Of a DNA stretch of 16,877 bases, positions 1-8,200 are shown in pieces; within the stretch, counting starts at the first letter, position 1; each line of letters opens with the position of its first letter. The notes beneath the pieces are model-generated. The model had not been told where the DNA came from. It did no database searches and worked only from the letters and a program-made list of their open reading frames with translations. A program made the position numbers and the translations under genes. The stretch covers positions 1 through 16,877 of the forward strand of contig JASAOO010003001.1 in NCBI GenBank assembly GCA_030849075.1. The letters run 5' to 3'. Source of the stretch: Zelonia costaricensis (taxonomy: Eukaryota; Euglenozoa; Kinetoplastea; Trypanosomatida; Trypanosomatidae).

Positions 1-348
1 GCGGCTGTGATGGCGCACGCGTCACGGGGCTACTCGCGCCGCTGCCACGCCCCCCCCCTCCACAATGTGAACACGCTTTTCCTCGTCCTTCGTCGCCCCC
101 TCCGCATTACCCGGCTTATCTCTCCTCGCCCGTGCTTTGGTCACACCACAACAACTTGTCTTCGCCCCTCTTTACCCTCCGCTGCGTCGCATGGCGGCAG
201 TACACAGCACAACGTCGAGGTTGCGTGAAGGCTGCGCCACGCGCGTCTCACTCCTCTCCCTCTCCGTCACACGAACGCGGAGCAAGCAGCCATTTCTCGC
301 CACCTCCTACATCCCCCCCTTCCCTCCCCCTTCCACTCACGGTGCGAG
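1..348. other. Non-coding flank / 5' intergenic region
   Basis: This stretch is pyrimidine-rich, with a C-run around 51-58 and CT-rich tracts around 156-182 and 303-339. Two forward frames stay open from the window edge for more than 200 bases. Their translations are low-complexity and rich in Arg, Ser, Pro and His, as expected from pyrimidine-rich spacer. I therefore read it as the 3' UTR or spacer of an upstream gene plus the 5' UTR of the gene at 349. The tail of an upstream coding region cannot be fully excluded. Confidence 0.6.
156..200 (+). promoter_or_regulatory. Candidate spliced-leader trans-splice acceptor for the 182-aa membrane protein gene
   Basis: A CT-rich tract at 156-182 is followed by the AG at 199-200. 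No ATG lies between 200 and the CDS start at 349, so a mature mRNA spliced here would use that ATG first, with a leader of about 148 nt. AGs at 206-207 and 217-218 are close alternatives. The AG at 347-348 touches the ATG and would leave essentially no leader, so it is less likely. Assignment is by pattern only. Confidence 0.4.
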
Positions 349-897
349 ATGCGGTGCCTGTCGCTGCGTGAGCTCGTCGTGCTCTTCGACACGCAGCTCC
401 AGCAGCTCACCCTCGCCTACCTCGGCACAGGCTTCTTCCCGCTCCACACGCTGCTCGTTGCCTTCTCGAGCCTGCTGGTGAGCGCCGCGCTCGCCGTGGC
501 TACTCGCGGTGGGGCGGCGGCGGCTGGGGCCTCCCCGCTGCTGTTCACGAGCTTCACCTCCTTCGCTGCGACGGTGCTCGTCACTCTCATGGCGCTCACG
601 CTCCTCTTCCGTCTGACGGGCGGCCGCCTTGCGCACTCACCGCGGGCGTCCGCGTACGTCGTGGACTGGCTGCTGGACGCTGTGTGCCGGCCCGCCACGG
701 ACGATCTCGCGCGTGTCCTGCTCTCGCCCACCGCGCGGCGAAAGCGCGGCATCTTCTTTCTCGCCCTCTGCGTGGCGGGAGAGGCGGGCAAGCTGCTTTC
801 TTTCTGGTCCGCGTGCACCGTGGCCTCGCTGGCGTGGTGCGGCTGGAGTGCGTGGCGGGTGTGGGAGCAGCACCGCGAGCGCGCTTGCTGTGTTTAG
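349..897 (+). CDS. Hypothetical multi-spanning membrane protein (182 aa)
   Basis: I do not recognise the family. The ATG at 349 opens a 182-codon frame ending in TAG, with strong GC third-position bias, unlike the flanking pyrimidine-rich DNA. Hydrophobic segments suited to membrane spans are visible at about residues 29-51, 64-88 and 134-170, the last long enough for one or two helices. They are separated by a hydrophilic stretch at 91-133 with an Arg/Lys cluster (RRKR, 130-133) just before the last hydrophobic block. By the positive-inside rule that cluster should be cytosolic. There is no clear cleavable signal peptide. The protein ends in two adjacent cysteines next to basic residues (ERACCV), a plausible lipidation site but not a CaaX box. 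The gene is probably a conserved trypanosomatid hypothetical, transcribed in the same unit as its neighbours. A role in an organelle or plasma membrane is inference only. Confidence 0.65.
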   Translation: MRCLSLRELVVLFDTQLQQLTLAYLGTGFFPLHTLLVAFSSLLVSAALAVATRGGAAAAGASPLLFTSFTSFAATVLVTLMALTLLFRLTGGRLAHSPRASAYVVDWLLDAVCRPATDDLARVLLSPTARRKRGIFFLALCVAGEAGKLLSFWSACTVASLAWCGWSAWRVWEQHRERACCV

Positions 898-1616
898 AGT
901 GGAGGTGCTGGCCACGCGCAAGAGGAAAGCGATGAAAGACGGTGGAATGCGTATCGGTGCACAGTCACCTTTTTTGTTTCTGCTTTGAGGGAAGAGTGTG
1001 CCTACGCGGGTGCCGCATACCCAGACACCCCCTCCCCCCCTCATGCACCTTCATCGACTCGCGACACCGGGTTCGTGGGCGATGAGCCATGACAGATGGC
1101 GAGGTTGGGGAGGTGTTCGCGTGGGCGTGTGGATGTCCCGCGTCGTCAAACCGTGTACCTTCCTCCGCCTTGAGGCCAGCTCTCTGTGTGTGAGACAGCG
1201 CACACCCGCAGGTGGGCGGGCGGGGGCGGGGGGGGGGAACAAGGAAGAGGGGCCGTGCGGCGACACCTCGTTGGCCCTCTTGTCCTCCCTTTCCCGCTTT
1301 GCCGCTGTCCACCACGCCCGCTTTCTCCGTGACGTCATGCCAGGCGCGTTTGCGCACTTATTGCCGGATGCGCCGCCGCCACAACCCCCTCCCTCCCAAC
1401 AGAGAAGCACACGCTTCGACCAACTCCATGGGTGCTGGAGACACTGTGAGCTACACACGTATGTACGTGAGCTTGGGCTGCTGCGCAAGCTGAATCCTGC
1501 AAAACACATACACACACACGAAAGGGTAACCACGGAGGAAGCAGTGTGCTTCCACTCCTTCGCGTGCGAGCTCCTAGTGTCTTCTCACCACGCCTGAGGC
1601 TCGCTCTTGGAGGCTC

Positions 1617-1684
1617 TCTCCGACCTTCACACTCCTCCTCCCTCCTCCACCGCCACTTCACCTCTCTCTCTTCCCCTCTTCCGT
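1617..1684 (+). promoter_or_regulatory. Polypyrimidine tract upstream of the NOM1-like gene
   Basis: This is a nearly uninterrupted CT-rich tract of about 68 nt. Such tracts direct spliced-leader addition to the following mRNA and polyadenylation of the preceding one. Downstream AG choices are 1723-1724, 1766-1767, 1842-1843 (the end of the CA repeat), 1890-1891 and 1934-1935. None of these leaders contains an ATG ahead of 1938. The AG at 1890-1891 would give a leader of about 46 nt. The one at 1934-1935 would leave only two bases. The real site cannot be picked by eye. Confidence 0.45.
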
Positions 1685-1797
1685 GGACGAACTCTCCGGG
1701 GCGCGCGCCTTCAACGCACGCAAGCCTCGCGCATCCCTGTGCCTCACTATCACGGGGCGCACACCAGACGCCGGATTCGTCTCGAACTAAAACACAC

Positions 1798-1802
<5 letters not shown>

Positions 1803-1842
<40 letters not shown>
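1803..1842. repeat. (CA)20 dinucleotide microsatellite
   Basis: Forty bases of uninterrupted CA repeat, preceded by a shorter AC run at 1792-1800 that is broken by a single G at 1802. It ends directly at a CAG, so the last unit merges with a possible acceptor AG at 1842-1843. The tract lies 95 bases before the start codon of the NOM1-like gene and may be partly inside its 5' leader. Perfect repeats of this length are usually length-polymorphic between isolates. Confidence 0.97.
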
Positions 1843-1845
<3 letters not shown>

Positions 1846-1937
1846 GCCCACACGGAGCGCGTGCATTCGCATCTCTGCAACGTGACTATAGTGCGACGCC
1901 CCGCTCCTCACGCCATTCTGCGGGCTCCTCCTCAGTA

Positions 1938-4466
1938 ATGCACCGCGGTGGCGCACGGTTCGACCGTGACCGCGGCGCCGATCGCGGCCGCTCCTTCTCC
2001 GCTGCGCCGTCTTTCCACGGCGGAGACCGGCAGTACGGCGCGTACGACGCCTCGAAGGCGCGTGCTGCTGCCGCGCAGGAGGCCGACCCGGTGGCGGACC
2101 GCCAGCGCGACCGCAAAGAGCGACGCCGGCGGGAGCGGCGGGAGAAGAAGCAGACGCGCATCGCCCAGCACGAGCAGTGGGCCCAGGACCGGCAGTGGGC
2201 GAAGGAGGCCGCCCGCGAGCGCCGCGCCGAGGAGAAGCTGGAGCGGCAGCGGAAGCGCCAGCGGGCCGAACGGGAGGCCGCCAAGGCAGGGGAGAAGAAG
2301 AGTGGCAATGGCAAGCGGCACAAAGCAGAGGCGGCGCCGCCGCACACGAAGCTGAAGGGCACGAACTCTCCTGCACGCAGCGTCAGCGCCCCGCGCAGCC
2401 GCGCGGCAACCCCCGCGGCGGCCCTCACAACCTCCGCTATGATCGACTCCACTACTGTTCCAGCTGAGGTCACCGAGAAGGTGCGTCGCCTGGTGAACAA
2501 GCTCACTACCGCGAACGTGGTGGACCTCACCAAGGACCTGAGCGAGTACATGCTAAGCGCCGGCGTGCCACGAGCGTCCGTGATGAAGGGCCTCGCCGAG
2601 CAGATGGAGCGGCTGTGTCGACTCGAAGCCGGCCCGCTCAGCACCACCGGCACGCTGCCCTTTGCGGGGCTGCTGCGCGGTATGCAGCTCTTGCACGGCA
2701 ACCAAGTCGGCGCGGAGTTGGTGGAGCGGCTCAGCGCCGCCCTGCACGCCCAGCTCGCCGCCGCCGAGGAGGCAGCCGCCGGCAACACGCTCATGATTCT
2801 AGCACAGCTGTATCTGCTCTACGGCGTGGACGTGGTCTTCGTGATGTCGCTGCTGCGCATGCTGCTACGGCAGGGGACGCACGTGGTGGCGCAGTCGGCG
2901 TCATCTTCCTCTGCTGCTGCGTCGTCGCCGTCACCCACGGCAGCGGCGGCGAGCCCTGGCTTGGCGGGGCAGGCGGTGTGCGCGGCTGCCTGCGGTCTCG
3001 CTCTCATGCGGGCGTGCGGCGAGAAGCTTCTCAAGGAGAGCCCGGCGGAGCTCGAGGCGTCGCTGCAGGAGGCGCGGCGTGCCGCTGCACAGATGCGCGA
3101 TGCGACGGGCAGTGCGCGGTTCGCGGCGCTGGTCGAGGTGATGGGCGACATTGCCGCAGGTCGCACCCGCAAGGCCCGCCGCACGACGACAGAGGAGGCG
3201 GCCCCTGTGGAGGCGATGCTCGAGGACCTCTGCTTGCTGCTGCCCGGCCAGGAGAAAGCCACCGCGACGCAGCGCCGCACGATGAAGCGACTCGTGCTGA
3301 CGACGAACATCATGTCTGGGCTGACGTGGAGTCAGGTGACGGCGCCGGTGAAGCCGCCGCGCTGGTACGTCCCTGGGGTGATGACGAGTCTCGGCGCGGA
3401 TGGCTACGACGACGCGGGCGCCGCGCACGAGGGCCACACGGACAGCGGCGACGACGAGAGCCGCCGCCGCTCGACCTCGGCGGAGCGCCACGAGTACGGC
3501 GAAGAAGAAGAAACGGAGGAGGAGGAGGAGGGCATTGCCGTGGTCGACGAGGCGGAGCTGAAGCGGGAGCGCATTGCCCGGATGCGCACGGAGGAGAAGG
3601 CGCTGAGCGGGCAGCGGCTCAACACGGAGCACAAGCGCGAGATCTTCAAGTGCATCGCGAGCGCCACGGATGACCTGGAGTGCTTCACGATGCTCATGTA
3701 CCGCGACCCCGGCTACACGCGGTTTCACGATTCGTGCGCGGTGCTGTTGCAGTGCGCGTGCCAGGAGCGCCGCTACAACGCGTATTACGTGCAGGTGCTG
3801 ATGCGCTTCTGCAGCGCGAAGCCGGCGTGCACGAAGACGCTGCAGTTTGCCCTCTGGGACCGCTTCAAGTCCATCCGCATTGAGGCCACCGATGTTGTTG
3901 GCTACTTCAATCTCGCCTGCTGCATTGCAGACCTCATGCAGAACGGCATCTACACGCTGAGCCTGCTGCGTGGACTGGATTTGGAGAACACAACCAAGAC
4001 GATTGGCCTCTTCACCCGCATCCTGTTGCTCCGCCTCATCTTCCAGCTGCCGGCATCACGGCTGACGCAGCTCTTCTTCGGCGGCGACGGCCGCAGCGCG
4101 CACGATCTGCAGGTTGACACGACCGCGCTGCGCCGGCTGCTCACCAAGTTCATGTCGCTCTACTTCATCGACGAGAACGCGTCGAAGCGGTGGCTGCCGA
4201 GCTTCTACGAGGTGGTGGCGGCTGGCACGAGCTTCGCCGTGTCTGCGTCCGCCGCCGCGGCGAACGGGGGCGCGGGTGCGAATGCGGAGGACGAGCTGCT
4301 GCTGCGCCGGAACGGGAGTCGACCAACCTCAACCCTGACTGCCGAGGCAGCAGTGCCGTCACGCTCCGCGACACCGTCGCGAGTGTCGTCAGCCGACGCC
4401 ATGCTCGCGCAGTTCATGCGACGGGTGCAGGTGGTTTATAAGGCGCTGAAGCAGGGCATCTCGTAA
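1938..4466 (+). CDS. NOM1: NOM1/Sgd1-like nucleolar MIF4G and MA3 domain protein (842 aa)
   Basis: Members of this family (human NOM1, yeast Sgd1) are nucleolar proteins needed for 18S rRNA maturation and 40S subunit assembly. They bind an eIF4A-type DEAD-box helicase (eIF4A3/Fal1). The visible order matches: a highly basic, charged N-terminus (residues 40-130, with RRRRERREKK at 62-71, probable nuclear/nucleolar targeting and coiled coil); an MIF4G-like helical region at about 175-410; the family-specific stretch leading to WYVPG at 476-480; and an MA3 domain at about 563-690. The MA3 domain contains CACQERRYNAYYVQVLMRFC (606-625) and LQFALWDRFKS (635-645), the most diagnostic match. Two low-complexity insertions are notable: a Ser/Ala/Pro run at about 317-345 inside the MIF4G region, and an acidic linker (Glu-rich, 521-531) between the domains. 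The first ATG is used; the next in-frame Met is residue 168, which would remove the basic region. The family call is firm, the gene symbol is by homology, and the trypanosomatid function is inferred. Confidence 0.88.
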   Translation: MHRGGARFDRDRGADRGRSFSAAPSFHGGDRQYGAYDASKARAAAAQEADPVADRQRDRKERRRRERREKKQTRIAQHEQWAQDRQWAKEAARERRAEEKLERQRKRQRAEREAAKAGEKKSGNGKRHKAEAAPPHTKLKGTNSPARSVSAPRSRAATPAAALTTSAMIDSTTVPAEVTEKVRRLVNKLTTANVVDLTKDLSEYMLSAGVPRASVMKGLAEQMERLCRLEAGPLSTTGTLPFAGLLRGMQLLHGNQVGAELVERLSAALHAQLAAAEEAAAGNTLMILAQLYLLYGVDVVFVMSLLRMLLRQGTHVVAQSASSSSAAASSPSPTAAAASPGLAGQAVCAAACGLALMRACGEKLLKESPAELEASLQEARRAAAQMRDATGSARFAALVEVMGDIAAGRTRKARRTTTEEAAPVEAMLEDLCLLLPGQEKATATQRRTMKRLVLTTNIMSGLTWSQVTAPVKPPRWYVPGVMTSLGADGYDDAGAAHEGHTDSGDDESRRRSTSAERHEYGEEEETEEEEEGIAVVDEAELKRERIARMRTEEKALSGQRLNTEHKREIFKCIASATDDLECFTMLMYRDPGYTRFHDSCAVLLQCACQERRYNAYYVQVLMRFCSAKPACTKTLQFALWDRFKSIRIEATDVVGYFNLACCIADLMQNGIYTLSLLRGLDLENTTKTIGLFTRILLLRLIFQLPASRLTQLFFGGDGRSAHDLQVDTTALRRLLTKFMSLYFIDENASKRWLPSFYEVVAAGTSFAVSASAAAANGGAGANAEDELLLRRNGSRPTSTLTAEAAVPSRSATPSRVSSADAMLAQFMRRVQVVYKALKQGIS

Positions 4467-5202
4467 GTTGAGGATGACACTGGCGGCAGCGGCTCACCAG
4501 CCCACCCTGCGTGTGCGAGCGTCTGTGCGAAGATGGTGGGAGGGGGGAGTCTTCACGAGGCGCCCTGTAACTCGACACGTTTAACATCGGCTAAGAGCAG
4601 AGATCCACAACACACAAGAAGCACAACAAACACGGCAAAGTAAAAAAAAAAAACAAAAGGATCAGTGGCAGCTGGAGCGCCGAAACGGCACATCGATGAC
4701 AGACACCCAGTTTGGTGGGTGGAGCGTCGACACCGGATGGCACATTCTCACTTCTCTCTTGCCACAAAGCCGCGGGCGGCACAACACCGGTGAAAAGGGG
4801 GGCACTGGGAGAGGGGGACGGGGAAGGCTCCGGGAGCGCACCGCATCGTCCGTGCAGCGCGTTTGAGCTGCGAGAGCGCTGGAATTGGGGCACACCCACC
4901 GCTTCTCCTCGAGCAACTCCATCCTCTATTACTGCCCTTCCTTTCGGATCCCTCCTCTCTCTCCGACCTCTTCCTGCCACTCCCCTCCTCCCGCGTTCAT
5001 GCGTCTCTGCGCCCCCTGCACCGGCGACGCCCGCCGTAGGGGCAGACAGACATGCGCGCACGTCCGATCGCGTGCATCAAGCGACCGCTGTTCTCTCTGT
5101 GTGAAGTCCTCCTTCTTTCGCTGTTTCCCGGTCCCTTCTCGTCCGCCGTGGGGATTTCAGAACCGGGTTCCACGTCGGCTGCGCTGCAACTGAGCCTCGA
5201 AC
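4467..5202. other. Intergenic region between the NOM1-like gene and the AT-hook protein gene
   Basis: About 0.74 kb without a supported gene. An A12 run at 4642-4653 sits in an A-rich patch (about 4600-4660) that could hold the poly(A) region of the upstream mRNA. CT-rich tracts follow at about 4905-4990 and 5105-5135. Forward frames at 4712-5104 and 4885-5193 are pyrimidine-tract translations and were not accepted as genes. Confidence 0.7.
5105..5160 (+). promoter_or_regulatory. Trans-splice acceptor for the 1692-aa AT-hook protein gene
   Basis: A pyrimidine-rich tract at 5105-5142 is followed by GATTTCAG, with the AG at 5159-5160. Splicing here gives a 42-nt leader with no ATG before the start codon at 5203, so it also supports that start. 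This is one of the cleanest acceptor candidates in the window. Confidence 0.65.
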
Positions 5203-8200
5203 ATGCGCGTCGAGGCGGAGCTCGTCTTGCGCTTTCACCCACGCCCTGGTACCTGCACGACGGATGCGCTCCTCCGTGTGAGGCTTTCCGCGGACGAGCT
5301 GCAGCGTGCCAGCGGCCACGGCGGCATCGGCACGCACCCTGATGATGAAAGGCCATACACGTGCACGCTGCTGCTCTACGCAGCGCCTTACCACGCGCTA
5401 CGCCGCGTGCTTGTCGAGGCGGAGCTCGCCGATGCGGAGCTCGCGGACGCTGCCCAGCAGCCGCGTGTTAATCCGGCTGAGTCGGCGCTGCGGCGCGTGG
5501 AGGTGAACAGTTTCGAGTGGCGGCCGTGCCACCAGCCCATCCAGCACGGCGCCACAGCTGCAAAGGCTTCCTCGATGCAGCACGGCTCCAAGACCGCAGA
5601 TGTTGCGCACCGTGCCGCTTCTGGGATCGGCGCGATGTCCGACGACGACGATGACGCGGGGGGCGATGGCCTCGTGTTGCACTTTGACTCCTCCTCCGCG
5701 TCCGCCTCGGTGCCCCCATCGCCGTCTCTGCCCTCCACATCGGCCGATCACGGCGCGCTCGACGAGGCGCCGTCGGCCGCCCTTGCGGCGGCAATAGACG
5801 CAAGCGCGACCTTCACCGCAGCATCGAGTTCAGTCTCCGATGCACAGACGCTGAGCACCTCGCTGCGCGACAGGTATAGGCTCCTGTCCACCACCATCCC
5901 TGTCATTGCAGGAAACATCAGTTTGCAATCGGAGGTCGCCACTGCAGCCGCCGCCCCGCGGCGTGTGCTTCTCCTGCGTCCCACCAACGCCGATCACACC
6001 GCGGCGTCGGCCACCACACCGGCGCCTGCTCCGCCTGATGCTCCGCCGCGTGCCGGTCGCGTTCTTAACATCGGGAGCGCCGCGGTGCCACCTGCTGCGC
6101 CTTCCTCGTCCCTTCCAGCGTCCACCGCCGCGCCGGTGGCGGCGTCTGGCACCAGCAGCAACGCGGCTGCGGCTTCTCTCCCCACGAACAACGTCAAGAG
6201 CACCGGCAGCAGCGACTGTGTGGATGGGCGGCCGCATCTCCTCTCGTTTACGTGGCCGCCTGGCATGTATGGCGCGTCAGCTGATGAGGCGCACGATGCG
6301 GGGAGGGTGCTGTACCTCGACTTCAGCGATGATGCATCGTCATGTTGCACGGGCACCGCTGACCGGGGCGTGGGCAGAGACGGGGAGGATGCTGACAGCA
6401 GTAGCGCGACGGCGGCTTCAGCTCTGCACGTGTGGATGGCATCGTGTGGGGCCCTCGCCTCGCAAGGCACAGGCCCACTGCCAACCTCGACGCTTCGTCG
6501 CGGCACGCATGCTACAGCGGCGCGGGGCCTTGCCGTTCTTGCGAGCTGCCCGTCCCGGCAGGTGTGCTGTCTGCTGTGCCCACTCGTGTCACTGGTGCTG
6601 GACGGTGGAGGGGCCGCAGCAGCGGACACCGACGCAGCGGTCGTGCAAGCAGGCCCACTCACCGATGTGTGGGTGCGCGCAGTGTCGGCCCGGGCGTGTC
6701 CGACCGCGCGCAATTATGACACACAGGACCGCACGCTTCCATTGGTGAAGCCGCCGTCCCCGGCACACCTCGTGCCCATTAAAAAAGAGGGGGGTGACGT
6801 CTGTACACGTTTACCGTCCGATGCGGAAGCACATCTGCCGGTGCCAGTTCTGGACTTCACGCCGTCGCTCGTCTCTCAGCTGTGCTGCGTCGTCGGCTCG
6901 GGCAGCATTTCAGCTGCGCGCGCCGCGCAGTGGCCCTCGTCCCACGCGCCGGGTCTCGTGTGGACGGCGACGCAGGTCGTCCCCGACTGCGTCGTCACGA
7001 AACCGCGTCACGTCCAGCAGCACACCGGGGCAGCTCCGTCGGGCTGTCTGGCGGTGCGCAAGGTGCGGTACGTGTGGCTGCGCAGCGACCCCCACCAGAG
7101 CGACGCGCTGCACGCCTTCGTGTGCGGGAATGTGGTGCGTGCCGTGAGCTGGGTGAAGGGTGCGTCTGGTCCTGCGACGCCCGTAGCCGCGGCTGGCGCG
7201 GAGGCGGGCCCACGCGGACTGCGCGTCGTGGTGAGCAGCGTCAGCCCACCAAGCTTGAGCCTGTGTGGCGGTGCGACAGGGACGGCGACCACGATCGTGC
7301 TTTCAGAGGAGACGGTGCGGGCAGCTGCCCTAACCGACGTTTCATGGAGGGGTGTCGACGCACGCGCTGGTGTCGCTTGTGCGGCTACCGCGTCTGTGCT
7401 GCGGGCCCGCGTGGCCGTCACCTCGGCGGCTGTGCAGCACGTCCTGTGGTCTGCTCTCGTCGCGAAGGAGGTCGAAGTGTGTGGAGTGCGCTCGGGTCCG
7501 GACCTGGAGCGATGGGAGGCGGAGGTGGCGCCGTGTGTGTCAAGTGCGGCACGTGTGGTGGCGATGCACTGGGTGACGAGCGGTTCAGGCCTCCTGCGCC
7601 GGGCCCCTGCCTCACTAGCGTCCCTCCTCGCCGAGGAGCGCCGGCTGCTGACGTCCATGCTGGCGCTGGGTTCGATTCTGGAGAAGGCGTGTGAGGGGTC
7701 TTCACCCAACGACCCAGCGCGTGCGGCTCCGGCTACGACGTTGGCGGGGTTCCGTGCACTGCGCTTCTTCCAGCGCTCGTACGCCGTCGCCTCGCTCAGC
7801 GCCTTGACGTGGCAGTCGCGCCATGCTGCAGACCTCCAGTTTCTTCGGGAGGAGGGGTGGTGCTCGCTGCGTCTCCGCGATGCCGAGCACGCACTCGCGC
7901 GCTCGGTCCTCGAGTGGTGCGGCACGCCGCTCCAGCATCGGCACCGCCCCTCATCACCGTTCTTCGTCGACTGTGATGCCGGCGAAGACAGCGACGTGTC
8001 TGGCGGTGTGTGTGCGGCTGCGTTGGAGTGGCCCGCGGAGGATCCGCTGGACACGAAAGCGGAGGCGAGTCACGCCGACGACGGCACTGCGCTTCCGGCT
8101 GTGCTGCGGGGCCGCGTGGACGTGCGTGTCGAGCACGCCGCGGTGATGAACGCGCTGACGGTGCACCTCGAGTGGACGACGACGGACTGCGCAGCGGCGC

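Larger units (their letters stand above)
898..1937. other. Intergenic region between the membrane protein gene and the NOM1-like gene
   Basis: About 1.04 kb without a convincing gene. It holds a C-rich stretch near 1028-1040, a G-run near 1225-1238, a long CT tract at 1617-1684 and a (CA)20 microsatellite at 1803-1842. Open frames exist on both strands (for example about 200 codons on + from 998), but they start at non-ATG codons or translate to low-complexity Pro/His/Arg/Ser runs. The region should contain the poly(A) site of the upstream gene and the trans-splice acceptor of the downstream one. Confidence 0.7.

Noticed and set aside
998..1597. A 199-codon + frame in the first spacer
   Set aside because: It starts at GTG, is rich in His/Pro/Arg/Thr, and shows no third-position bias like that of the true genes.
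1886..2794. A 302-codon minus-strand frame opposite the NOM1-like gene
   Set aside because: Its low-complexity Ser/Arg/Ala composition is explained by the complementary strand of the real gene.
4642..4653. The A12 run (and A11 at 16511-16521) read as minus-strand polypyrimidine tracts for antisense genes
   Set aside because: No minus-strand frame with coding character starts beyond them, and all real genes lie on the + strand.
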